DNA of 32,701 nucleotides, from assembly GCA_000611775.1 (NCBI GenBank), contig KK106982.1:4065323-4098023 (forward strand), read 5' to 3'. This stretch comes from Umbilicaria muhlenbergii. Taxonomy: Eukaryota; Ascomycota; Lecanoromycetes; Umbilicariales; Umbilicariaceae. Below the pieces are notes generated by a model, which was not told where the DNA came from, did no database searches, and worked only from the letters and a program-made list of their open reading frames with translations. This document shows, in pieces, positions 17,915-29,061 of this stretch (the stretch's first letter is position 1; the number at the start of each line of letters is the position of its first letter). The position numbers and the translations under genes are program-made.

Positions 17915-19200
17915 TTAACTTGAAGCGCCTGAGCCCGCTTGTCCTTCCTCATTCAAGTCATCATCAGGGTTTCCCTCTGAAACATGCTGCTCATCATCAG
18001 GTTCTTCATCTGAGATCCTGAGAAGCTCATGAGTGTCATGATATTGTTGAATGATACAGAGGAGACTGACATTCTGCTTCTCAAGTCCTGTGACTTGCTG
18101 CTGCTGCTCTTTCATGATTAATTGTGCAGATTCAATAGCTGACTTGCTCATCTTGTCAATGAAGGACAGCTGACCTTTGAGGTTCTCATTGAGGTCAGTA
18201 AGTTCCTTAACCTCTTGATGATGTTGCTTTGTCAGCTCATTCTCAAAGTGTTGTTGCTCTGTCATCAACTTCTGCGCTCTCATATGCATTTCATTTGCTT
18301 GAACATGAGTATTCTTCATCCTCTTGTGAGGAGCCTTTTCTCTCATCTTCTTAATCATTGATCATGCTTCTTATGCAGCGCTGAGCTTAATTGAGGCTGT
18401 ATTGAAATATGCATGATGTAGAAGATCATTCTTCATCATTCTTGACAGTTGTCTTTCTTCATCTGTGTTGATCACCTTCTTAAACCTTCCTCTCTCAACA
18501 CTTTCAGCTGTAGTGTCATGTAGATCTCTCATGATCTTTGAGAGTTGTTGTCTGATAGCTCCTTTTGTCAACAGGGCCTCATGATGCCTTCTCATCTTAA
18601 TTCATGTTGTGTAATTGTCAATTACTCAACAGCTGTCTCAGTCATTCAGTAAGTAATTCCCCTGTGAGTCTTGTAAATCAGTGATGTGATAAAAAGATGA
18701 TAAAAGTCATCCTCAGTAGGAAAATGCATAAAGGGTGATGTAGTGATGTTGTATTGAGTTCATGATTACTGCAGTCCTCAGAATCTCTGCATCTGACAAT
18801 CACTCATCTTGTGATGAGAACTCAGTGATTTCAGGTTTTAGAGTCTTCTTCTCATTCTTAGTTTTGTAAATGTGTTTCTTGTTAAAAGTGTTGAAGCTTT
18901 CATCTGCATCTGATGAGTTATCATGCTTTCACTCAGCTCACTCAGGTAATTCTGTCTTTATTGATAAATTTGCTGCTGATGTGATTGAGGGTCCTGCAGT
19001 GCATGCTGTTCACAGGTAATTGATTAGGATGAATTAATTATTAAGAAGTTTTTTATTCCTCATCTGATTCATGAACCCTGAGGGCAGAGGCTCATTGAAG
19101 ATGTCTTTGAAGTTTGACTTCATGTCAACATAATTGCTTTAAGTAGTGCTCTCCTCATTTTCCTCACTTATATCTCTCATCTCTCTCTGCTCAGCCTGAC
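17915..19200 (-). pseudogene. Unidentified degenerate ORF with C-terminal coiled coil
   Basis: One minus-strand frame can be followed from about 19200 down to the stop at 17915, interrupted by several TGA codons and a few others, as expected after GG-to-GA changes in Trp codons. Visible segments include NFKDIFNEPLPSGFMN near the 5' side, a basic region (RRHHEALLTKGAIRQQL), a long Gln/Glu/Lys-rich heptad-like stretch (about 18300-18080) that should form a coiled coil, and an acidic C-terminus. The total is about 425 codons. I do not recognise the family. Candidates are an ORF1/gag-like or transposase-associated protein of a transposon; a decayed host gene is possible. It carries the same hypermutation signature as the nearby retroelements. 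Confidence 0.5.
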
Positions 19201-19623
19201 AGCTTAATTTGACTTGATGATGACTCAGTGATCTTATCTGTTTGTCAGCTGTATCATGTTGTTATGCTCATGTGCTAATGTTGATGTCTCCTTTATGAGG
19301 AGCTTGAAGGTCTTAAATGTGCAGATAATTGTTATGAATACATAGTATGTTTAGTTGATTCTGCTAACTTAAGCGGGGTTGCACGCTCTTTTGACTCAGT
19401 TGTGATGATAAACATGTCACTTCTAACAAATGATAGCAACACCAGTTCAAATCTGAGTGCAGTCACAACATCAGTTTGAATCTGAGTGCGGTCAGTTAGC
19501 TTAACTAGGTCACTTATCACTGCACTTGAGTTTAATAGAGGCTCATAACCTCTGTGTCTTCTCTAACTGCACATCAGGTTATTAAGTGACTTACAGACTG
19601 TGTACATCCGCAACTTGGCAGCC
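19201..19623. other. AT-rich hypermutated spacer
   Basis: Transposon-like mutated DNA. A minus-strand stretch at 19332-19520 stays open for 62 codons but matches nothing I recognise. Confidence 0.35.
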
Positions 19624-20036
19624 TGCTCAAAAATAAGGTTTTAGTTAATAGTACTTTATGCGCTCAGAGCACTCTCTGAGCAGTAAATGAGCTCATACAA
19701 ATTTTACACTTTAAATAACTATTATACCTTCATGAATAATAAAAAACTTTTTATTGAAAAGTTTTAGATCTCTTTATTCTGTACACTTTACAAACTAAAG
19801 ATTTCTTCATAAGTTTTAATTTGCAATAGTTATGAATTAAAAAACTTTTAACTAATTATAAATATATTAGCATATTGAATAACTATTGCGCTTTTATACT
19901 GATGATATAACTTTCAGTTTATAAGTTGTAGAGAAGAAACTATTAAACAGTTTTATAACTTAAAGTTTTCTTATAACTGTTGTTGTTAAAAAGTTACAAT
20001 GATTTCAAACTTTCAGTGATGAAAATCACAACATTA
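19624..20036 (+). repeat. Inverted repeat, left arm (0.41 kb)
   Basis: Begins GCTCAAAAATAAG and matches the reverse complement of 21875-22289 at roughly 90% or better over about 410 bp, with small indels. Very AT-rich. It could be the TIR of a DNA element or two LTRs left in inverted orientation by rearrangement. Confidence 0.85.
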
Positions 20037-20084
20037 CACAAAGCAGAGATAAGTAAAAAGTGTAGATTAAGTCATTCATATCAT

Positions 20085-21175
20085 ACAGCCTTGCTCATGT
20101 AGCTTGTCAAAAGCCTCATTGATGAGCTCATGATCCTTGATGCCTAGAGGGTATATCTTGACTTGTTCAGGCTTGTACAGCTCTCTTCAGTTATCAAGGA
20201 GCAGTATTTTCATTCATTCATTCTCAGAGACATCAGCAACATTCTTGTTGTCCTCTCATAAAGTGAGGTAGCGGTTGATGACCTCAGTTATGACAGTGAC
20301 AGCAGGTGTATTTTCATAAACTGTGATGTCATTCAACAACTGCTGTTCCGGTTCAACTGTGGTAGTGGAAGCTATGTAGTAAGTGGTAGTAGCAGCCAGT
20401 AGAGCCTGAAAGGTCAATTTGATTCAGCTAATAAACTTTGACAGGCCTGCTTGTAGAAGATCTGAGCTGACTAAAAAGCAGTCATTAACTTCATACTTAA
20501 TAATGTGACCTAAAGGTGTATGACATGATATAATCACAGCTTTGCTGAAATTGTTGCAGACTTTGATACTAGTGAGTTTATGATTGATGATTGATGTGTA
20601 TGCATAGGCGTCCACAAGCTTACACTTCAGTTCAAATAATAAGTCTCAATCAGCGGGTAACTCATTGAGAGGCTTGATTTGAATAATAATTGAACCATAG
20701 GCAGGTACTGTAGTTTAATCATTTAATAATAATAATTGATTTGTCTGGTTCAGTAGGGTAGTAATGTTCAGGTTCAGCTCAACATTCTTACAGCTCTTTA
20801 TGACTGCCTTTCATTGAGATAACAGTATGTCAATCTGTTCTGAGACTAAGATGTCAGTTTCAATTAGTATATTCACCTTCAGGTCATCAACGACGTGGAT
20901 TTCATGACATATAACTGCGGTTTTACCATGTTTAGCTGAGAGGTAGAGGTCTAATTTCACATAGTCTTCAGCAGCATGAGAGCTGAAGCCTAGTCCTTGA
21001 ACCTTCATCAGTGAGGTCATTTTCTTGACTTCAGCTCTCAAGGCATGTTCCTTAAGGAAGCCTCAGTTAATTAGGCTGATGATACAATTGATGTTTAAGC
21101 ATATTGAGACTACCTGACTGTCCTGAGATAGTTTAGCTTGTACTGTGGCGTAGCGTCATCCTCAACATCAGCAAT
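20085..21175 (-). pseudogene. Ty3/gypsy polyprotein fragment: aspartic protease and linker before RT
   Basis: A minus-strand frame with stops. The retropepsin active-site region lies at 21095-21060: the usual DTGC is replaced by NINC, followed by ISLI and FLKEHA. The protease flap/core continues at 20811-21041 with HVVDDLKVNILIETDIL, typical of fungal gypsy proteases (L-x-x-N-I-L-I-G-x-D-I-L). Downstream is the linker (INHKLTSIKVCNN, TPLGHIIKYEVND, then LYKPEQVKIYPLG and AFDKLHEQG near 20160-20090) that normally leads into reverse transcriptase. Homology stops just before RT where the left inverted repeat begins. No gag, RT, RNase H or integrase is present. Asp-to-Asn at the catalytic site and Trp-to-TGA changes make it inactive. 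Confidence 0.8.
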
Positions 21176-21874
21176 TTAACAAGTTAGCTCTGAGTTAGTT
21201 TTTAGCACTTTGAGCGCTCTGAGCTTCTGATCTCATGTCCCAGCTAACAGCCGCTCTTAGCACCCTTTGAGTGCTTTGAGCTCAACCTTAAATCTTGAGC
21301 GGAACATCAAAATTTTGCGATAAAAAAACAGTTATTAAAACAATTGTTTAAACAAGTACACACACAGTGTTATAATAACAGTAAAACTTATAATAAGTAA
21401 ACTTTTGCTAAAATTCACTTTTCTGCAATAAAAAATCATGATTTGTTGAGTCTGAAAGCACTGTATAAGTGTTGAGTTCTGAATATTTAAAGAACTTCAA
21501 GATTTTCATCACTTAAAAATTTACACACTTTAATAACTTTTGCAACTCAACAGATATGAAGAAACTTTCAATGCATAAATTATAAAAAACAGTATTATCT
21601 ATTAATGTTAAATTAAAAGTTTCTTCATAACTGCTATTGTTGTTAAGTTATATTTAATTCAAGTTAAGTTATATTTAATTCAAGTTTTCAACAGCGAAAA
21701 ATCTTTCAAAAAAAGTCACATACTTTGAATAACTATTGCGCTTTTATACTTATAATATAACTTTCAGGTTATAAGTTGTAGAGAATAAGCTGTTTAAGAG
21801 TTTTCTGATACAAAGTTTCTTTTTATGTGTTGTTGGTGTTGAGTTATTCAAAAAGTCATTAAAAATCTGTTTAT
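21176..21874. other. AT-rich repeat-derived DNA
   Basis: Contains repeats of the GAGCGCTCTGAGC/AGCACTTTGAG kind (21210-21275), a 19-bp direct duplication of AGTTATATTTAATTCA near 21644-21683, and a block at 21727-21800 that is a direct repeat of 19876-19945 (AATAACTATTGCGCTTTTAT). No coding region is seen. Confidence 0.6.
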
Positions 21875-22289
21875 TAATGTTGTAATTTTCATCACTGAAA
21901 GTTTGAAATCAATATAACTTTTTAACAACAACAGTTATAAAAAAACTTCAAGTTATAAAACTGTTTAATAGCTTCTTCTCTACAACTTATAAACTAAAAG
22001 CTATATCATAAGTATAAAAGCGCAATAGTTAATCAATATGCTAATATATTTATAATTAGTTAAAAGTTTTTAATTCATAACTATTGCAAATTAAAACTTA
22101 TAAAGAAATCTTTAGTCTATAAAGTGTACAAAATAAAGAGATTTAAAACTTTTCAATAAAAAGTTTCTTATTATTCATGAAGGTATAATAGCCTGTTATT
22201 TAAAGTGTAAGATTTGTATAAGCTCATTTACTGCTCAGAGAGTGCTCTGAGCGCATAAAGTACTATCAACTAAAATCTTATTTTTGAGC
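21875..22289 (-). repeat. Inverted repeat, right arm (0.41 kb), ends at assembly gap
   Basis: Partner of 19624-20036. Homology runs right up to the run of N, so the outer boundary is not resolved. Confidence 0.85.
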
Positions 22290-22556
22290 NNNNNNNNNNN
22301 NNNNNNNNNNNNNNNNNNNNNNNNNNNNNNNNNNNNNNNNNNNNNNNNNNNNNNNNNNNNNNNNNNNNNNNNNNNNNNNNNNNNNNNNNNNNNNNNNNNN
22401 NNNNNNNNNNNNNNNNNNNNNNNNNNNNNNNNNNNNNNNNNNNNNNNNNNNNNNNNNNNNNNNNNNNNNNNNNNNNNNNNNNNNNNNNNNNNNNNNNNNN
22501 NNNNNNNNNNNNNNNNNNNNNNNNNNNNNNNNNNNNNNNNNNNNNNNNNNNNNNNN
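22290..22556. other. Assembly gap (267 N)
   Basis: Lies between the inverted repeat and the 3' end of a copia polyprotein. The copia 3' LTR and polypurine tract would be expected here. Confidence 0.99.
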
Positions 22557-22609
22557 GCTCTTTCAAATGGTCATACTGACTAGGCTTGAAAAAGCAATCC
22601 TGAAGAACC

Positions 22610-25600
22610 CTAAGCGTTGATGAGATCAAGTAGGGAAAGTTCAGTCTGAAATTTCTCCCTCATAAGTGGCTTCATCAAGCAGTCGGCAGGCATATCAGCA
22701 GTAGGAATGTAGATGAGTATAATAAGGCCGTCTTTTAAGGCTTCCTTTACATAATGGTACTGCACCTTGATATGCTTGGTCCTGGCGTGGAATTCAGGAT
22801 TTTTGGCGAGCTTCATGCTCAACTGGTTGTCCCCATATAATTGGGCTGAAGAACAGTTTAAAAACCGTGTTAACTTGACTCCTTTAAGCCACTCCGTGAT
22901 CCAGGCCGCTGTCTTGGCGGCGTTGCATAATTCAACATATTCAGCCTCAGTGGTTGATGTGGCGGTGGTCTTTTGCTTTCAGCTAAACCATGATATTGCT
23001 CCCTCAGCAAGGGTAAACACATATTCATATGTGAACTTCCTGTCCGTGGCGTCTTCAGCGTAGTCTGAGTCTGAATAGCCCTTTATACTCATAGGGGTAG
23101 CTCCTGAAAATGTAATTTTCAGGTCTTTCATGCCTTGCAGGTAATGAAACACATGCTGCAAGCCTGCTCAATTTCAGACAGACAGGGCATGGCAAAATTG
23201 ACTGAATTTGCTCACAGCAAAGGCCAAGTCTGAGTGAGTGACAGTCATGACGTACATCAGGCTTCTGACCGCCTTTTGATATTTCAATTGATCCGTCATT
23301 GGCTCATCATCTAGGGCTGGTTTTATGTATTCATAGTCATCTATTGGTGTAGAAACAGCCTTTGAATGATTCATAAAGAACTCCTTAAGAACCTTGCTAA
23401 CATAAGCATATTGATCAATCATAAGGGTTCAATTTTTTTGATTTCAGCGTATTTGAATTCTGAGGCAGACATTTGACTCACTCAAATCCTTCATATTGTA
23501 CGCCTTTTGAAGCTCCATTTTAACTTTCATAATTGCTTTCATTTCCTTCAAGAAAATGAGCAAATTGTTGACATAGAGGGCAATAATTACCCCTGAATTC
23601 TCATTTAGAAAAATGAAATTGTCTTTGAACAGTCTGACAAACCCTAAGCCATGTAGGGTGGCTCAGAAGGTGTTGTTTCAAACTCATTCAAACTGCTTTA
23701 AGTCATATAACCTCTTGATTAAGTGGCAGGCCATTTTCTTAAACCCCTTGTATGACAACTCCTCTGAGAGTTTCATATATATTTCCTCTTTGAGCTCGCC
23801 GGCGAGGTATGCGCTAATGATGTTCATTTGGTGTATATGCATGTCTTCATACGCTGCAATAGCCAGAAGCATGCGTAGTGAGTTGAAACATAAGGTTGAG
23901 GCAAAGGTTTCTTCATAGTCAATCTCATATTGTTGAGAAAATCCTCTGGCGACTAGCCTGGCTTTGAAGCGCTTGATAAGGCCACTGAAAGTGTATTTAA
24001 CCTTGAATACTCATTTAGAAGTGATTGATTGATGCTCTTTAAGCAGTTTGATCAATTCTCATGTCCTGTTTGCTGTTAAAGAATTTAACTCTTCTTCTAT
24101 GACTTGTAATCATTGATGTCAGTAGGTAAGGCTCCGGACAGCCTCCTTATATGTAGAAGGCTCATGTATATGCCTCTGCACTGTCATATTAGCATAGTGA
24201 GGGTTTGGTTTTGTTATTCAGTCAGATTGAGTAGTGTATGGCACTGAGGCCTGCTGCCGCGGCGGCCCCAAATTCTGCTTCAGAATTTCAGCGGCTGATT
24301 CAGAGGTCAAGTGTATGATTTCAGAGGCTTCTTCAGAGCCAGAAGAACCTTCCTCATTATCCTCAGCTTGTTTCAGTTGCATATCATTGTCGTTCAAATT
24401 TTCTTCAAAATTTTCAGTTTGATTTTCAGGCCCCTGAGTTGACGTCAGAGGCTCTGATAAATCCATCACTGCTTCAGGGCCTTCAGAGCTTGAAGACATT
24501 GCTCTCTCACTTTTAATGCGCCTCTGAGCAAGTTCCTGTGGTGTTAAAATCACTGGATAATCATCATCATCTGTATATGAGTTCATGAAGTCCTCATTTG
24601 CTTTGAAATGTTCTGAATTTTCCAGTAAGCTTCCGCCTTTCTCTCTCTTGAGGAACAAAACATGTGTATGTATTTTCACCTGCTTTTTCACTTGGTTTCA
24701 GACCTGAAATTGCTGATTGCTCTTACAATAACCCATGAAAACCCCTTTATAAGACGTGTTTTCAAGTTTCACCTGTTTTTCCTTCAGTATATGACAATGA
24801 ACAACACACCTAAATGAGCGTAGGTGTTCAACGGAGGGTTTAAACCCCTTATATAATTCATATGAAGTCCTTCCTCCATGGTCATCTCTTAAAGGAAGGT
24901 GATTCTTTAGGTAGCAGGCAGTTTTGATGACTTCACCTCAAAATTTAATTGACAATTGAGTGTTGTAAAGCATGCATCTAGTTGCTTCTGTAATCATATG
25001 ATTTAAATGTTCAGAGACGCTGTTCTGCTCAGGTGTGTAAGTGATGATAAATTTAAATTTCACCACCTCTGAACCTAATATGCTTGCCAATTTCATATAT
25101 TCTACATCATTGTCAGCCTGTACAACCTTCAATTTCTCACTGGTTTCTTTCTCAGCTTTCATCTTTCAAGTCTTGAATATTTCATAGATATCCGTCTTCT
25201 TTGCCATTAAGAAAATATCAGAATATCAGGCAAATTCATCTGTAAAGGTAACAAAATACTGGTTTTCACCTAAAGTATTGACATGATAGGCTCCTCAAAT
25301 GTCTGAATAAATTCATTGCAGGTGTTTTGTAATCATTGGCTTTGACTTCTTGACCTGTACCTGTATCATCTTGCTATGCAAGCATGTTGAGCAGGCTTTC
25401 TTCACCTTGTTAAGGCGTAATTCGCGGGTTATACCCTTCACACACGGCTTGAGGTGTTGCATACAGCTTGCCTCAGCATGGCCAAACCTCTGATGCCACT
25501 TCCAGTAGTCGAATTGAGCCTGTGTGGAAAAATTGAAATTTTCAGGGGTTTCAGGGGTAATGTGCTCTAAACTCATTTTTGGATAAGGGGTGATGAAACT

Positions 25601-27043
25601 GGCAATCACGCTGCCTGATACTGCTCTCATTAACTCTGAAGTGAGCTCTGATGTAGGTGATCCTCCCCCTGCTGTCACTGAGGCTGCCAGGCTGCTCATC
25701 AATTTTTGATAGGCTTGAACCTTAAAGGTCACTTTTGCGCTCGTTGACTTGACAACATAAACTGAACCGTGTTGGTTTGCTGTGGCCATGACGCTTTCAT
25801 TATGCTTAAAAACAATGTTTTTAAGCTTAAATTTGACTGTTATTCCGTGCTTGCTTGCTGCCCCAATCAACAGCAAATTTCCATCCAATTCAGGGACATA
25901 GAGGACGTCATTTAAGATGAGTTTTCTCCCTTTAAAATCAACTTTCACCTTGCCCATATCAGCCGCTTTTATCAAGTGCTCATTGGCTAAGCAGACTTTC
26001 ATGTAATAGTTCTGAATTTCAACAAAAATTGCTTGATTCAGAGTCATGTGGTGGCTCACTTCAGAGTTCACAATTCAGCAGTCAGGGGTTAGTTCTAGGT
26101 TGACTAGGGCTTTCATAGTCACTGTCTTTCATGCTTGCTCATCTGAGTTGAACTCATTGTCCTGGCTAGTCAGATCTTTCAAATTTTTTGAATCTTCTGC
26201 CGGCCCTGGATTTTCATTGGCTTGCCGTGCATTTGCCTTGAACTTTGGCGGTGATTTAACTCTGTTAGGAGGTAGTTCTTCCCCGTCTTTCATCTTCAAA
26301 GTGTAGCAATCAGAGGTGAAATGCCCTCTTTTCTGACACTGAAAACATGTTTTTTCTGTCTTGCCGTCTTTGCCTTTGCTTCCTGCTTGAGCTGCATTTG
26401 TGGTGGCATTATTAGTTGATTTATTATTCAACGCTTCTTCCATTTCTCGCTCCTTCAATTGGCGTAGAACAGTCTCAATTTCAGGGTTCATGATTTCATT
26501 GTTTATTTGAAATACAACTGAGCCGTAAGGCTCCTCCTTTAGAGAGTCAAGGAACACTTCCTGAATCATGTCATTGTTGATGAGCACTTTTGGTTTAAGC
26601 ACTGTAATCTCCGCCTGAATTTTCTTCAAGGCGTGATAAGTCTGCTCCGCCGTCTCCTTCAGTCCTTGCTTGTAATTGATGAATGCCCTAAGCTGTGACT
26701 GATAATATGACTTGCCCTTAGACTTCTTGATGTTCTCAAGGTGATCTCAAAGCTCCTTTGCTGTCTTCAGTTTGTAGAACGTTCCATCCTCCTGAGAGCA
26801 AAGTGACAATATGTTGTTTCAGGCCTTCTTATCAGTTCTTCTCCACTTCTTATACTCCTCAATGAGAGGCTTCAATGTCTTCTCATTCAAACCCTTCTTC
26901 TCCTCTGACGCAGCGTCAGTCCCGTCTATGACGTCTCAGTAGCCTCATGCTTTCAAATAACCCCTTGTTCTCCCTGCTCATTGAGCGTAGTTCATCTCAT
27001 TGAGTTTGACTAGGCCTGAGGCCTTCAGAGACTAATATTACAT
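22610..27043 (-). pseudogene. Copia Gag-Pol polyprotein, inactivated by transitions
   Basis: All copia domains are recognisable in order. Gag has a CCHC knuckle (CFQCQKRGHFTSDC, 26349-26308). The protease active site is changed from DSG to NSE (about 26068). The pre-integrase zinc region has WHQRFGHAE and CSTCLHSKM (about 25490-25370), and the integrase core has QADNDVEYM and NSVSEHLNHM (about 25110-25000), where the copy at 30.7 kb has RADNGGEYM and NGVSERLNHM. Reverse transcriptase follows; its YVDD box is changed to YVNN at 23575-23564. The RNase H end has ARTKHIKVQYH and PTADMPADCLMKPL (22780-22650). Stops are frequent and mainly TGA in place of TGG. The normal start ATG at 27043 is followed at once by TAA. 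Non-functional. Confidence 0.88.
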
Positions 27044-27396
27044 GCTCTATTAAGGCCGTGTGACTGCCTTCTGCGTACACGGCGGCGTGGATAACGACTC
27101 AGGGGTGTGAGTATTTATTTGAAGTTCTATTGATCAAGCCTTCATATATATATAGACGTTTCTATTCATTTGATTTTTGAAGTGGAATTCATATGAAGAA
27201 TTGGCGTCTTTTTCGGTCAGTTTTTCGACTTTATAACTGGCCGATATTGAAGGTTTATATCGAAGCAAACTTTGGTTGCTCGACTTGCTCAACGGCGGCG
27301 GGGGTGGCGACGGCGGGGTTGGCGGCGGCAGGGGTTAGGGCAGTGAGGGTTAGGGTGGAGGCGGTAGGCAACAGCAACAGGCGGTAGTTAGACACT

Positions 27397-27412
27397 GACT
27401 GAGCTCATAACC
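27397..27412 (-). other. Primer-binding site of copia copy 2
   Basis: Minus-strand GGTTATGAGCTCAGTC directly after the LTR end, identical to the site at 2556-2571. Confidence 0.75.
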
Positions 27413-27667
27413 TGTTGTAATGGAACGATATAGAGACCAAATAAATGTATTGTATCTGCCTAAATATCACCCAAATAATATAAATGAACGTGAGGAAGAA
27501 AGCAGAAACTTGAGGCTTTCAAGCCGTTAATATACATGTTAAGGAGCTTTTCGCTAAGCCAAAACATACGTACACCCATGACGTGACTGCTTCTCTTGCT
27601 AGGAACCCCTGCCCTAAACCCCTGCCCCAATGACGTCTGCTCGGCGGCGAATCGGCGAAATTCAACA
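27413..27667 (-). repeat. 5' LTR of copia copy 2
   Basis: Minus strand starts TGTTGAATTTCG at 27667 and ends TTACAACA at 27413 (255 bp). The end next to the primer-binding site and about 110 bp before it match the LTR at 2290-2555. The far boundary is inferred from the TGTTG terminus; no second LTR is available for comparison. Confidence 0.7.
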
Positions 27668-29061
27668 GTGATCCCCTGGTTTGTTCGTGAAGTGGATGAG
27701 CTCATACTTGGCCGGGGCGAATACTGACGCGTGCTTCAATGGATGAGAAAACGGAAAAGGCTGCCCAGTCAGATGCTAGACCCGATTGCGCCATAGCGTC
27801 CACAATCTTAAACCTTAAACGCACGACCAGTCGGCTCCAATCACTTTCGAACCACGTCACTTTGGCCTGCTTCAACTTCTCCAGCACGCCAAAGTCACCT
27901 TACGATTGCTTCACGCAAACAACAACGGCGTCGAACTCCGTAGCAACGGACTTTACATAGAAGGTCTTGGATTCTAATTTCCTCTTCCATCGCATTCTCT
28001 TCTGCTCGACCAAGGGGTTGTAGTACGCCACGTGTTTGCATCTGAGGTCCTTCAGCGTTGCGCAAAACTGCAATCCCGTGGAAAACCGTTGGAAGCAGTG
28101 AACGAGTGACACTGGATGATGCTCGACCGAGATGGGGGCTACAACAGTTGCTTAAATGTTTCATCTCATGCAGTTCCAGACTTCCCTGTTTGTCCCGCAG
28201 ACGAGTCTTATCTCAAGATCTTTGGTGAAATGCATACTCCACGCGTGGCACGCGAGTTTGTAATCCTGCACCAGGTCTCAGGTCATGGTACAGCCCAGTT
28301 GACACTGAGGCGATTTGGCTGTCTTGACTGCTTGGTCAAACGCACCCTAATTTGCTTGTCTGCCTACCTGGAGTTATCAATAGCCGGGTTCTACAGGCCA
28401 CAATCTTGGGGAGGCTTTCACAACGTCCGCCTTTGCTTTAAAGGAAACAAGGGTCACCCTGCGTGCGTTACACAGTTCCAGGGGCAAGCGAGTCCTTGCG
28501 CTTCAGACTATTGTCGCGACCTTCCTGAGCCTACTGGTCCTTATCTCCTCACAATCTGGATCGAGGCCAAAGGCTAGCCCCTAGAACGCATATGCCTATA
28601 CGTCTGACAGATCGGTGACATCGCCGGCGTTAAAAAGGAGCATTCCTTGCTCCACATAAGTTGTGAGCTGTGACTGATTGCTATAACACAAAGTTGGCCT
28701 CGGAGAAAGCATATCACCGACCTCCGGAGCTTGGCCGGGTGGACTTGCACAGCTGCGGTAACTTCTTCCTTGTACCACCTCAACCCCTTGAAGAATGAGA
28801 TTCTTGCAAGTTTCGTATCCCAAAAGGCAATGCATCCGTGATAGGTGTTTTGCTGTCACTGCCCCCACTACTTACACCTTGAAACATGCTGATTGCCAAT
28901 ATTCATTGCTAAACACAGGAACGATCTCCAGTGTTTTAATGCGGTCAGCGGAATTGAGATACCGCTATGGGAATGCTTGACTCTTGTGCGTATCCACCCG
29001 GATAACTACACGACTCATCAGATCCACCTGCCCTTTTGATCCCCACAGTAAGACCACCGAT
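27668..29061 (-). pseudogene. Unidentified region with broken minus-strand coding potential
   Basis: Not hypermutated and GC-richer than the flanking elements. Minus-strand frames look coding in pieces: about 29060-28596 (segments SVVLLWGSKGQVDLMSR, RIKTLEIVPVFSNEYWQ and CASPPGQAPEVGDMLSPRP, with two stops), weaker stretches at 28570-28170, and 28112-27705 (AVVVCVKQS, one TAA, then GDFGVLEKLKQAKVTWFESD). This could be one decayed gene of about 450 codons read right to left, or an intron-containing gene whose splice sites I cannot place. A plus-strand frame of 153 codons at 28116-28577 is also open. No family is recognised. It is bounded by the LTR of copia copy 2 and the truncated end of copy 3. 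Confidence 0.3.

Larger units (their letters stand above)
22557..27667 (-). mobile_element. Ty1/copia retrotransposon, heavily mutated copy (5' LTR present, 3' LTR in gap)
   Basis: Order on the minus strand: LTR 27667-27413, primer-binding site 27412-27397, leader, gag from 27043, then protease, integrase, reverse transcriptase and RNase H to the stop at 22610, with the gap starting 53 bp further on. It aligns closely with the copy at 29.06-32.7 kb, differing largely by C-to-T and G-to-A changes. Confidence 0.85.

Noticed and set aside
19624-22289. Complete TIR DNA transposon with its own transposase
   Set aside because: The interior holds only gypsy protease and linker relics and AT-rich repeats. 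No transposase motif was found, and the right boundary lies in a gap.
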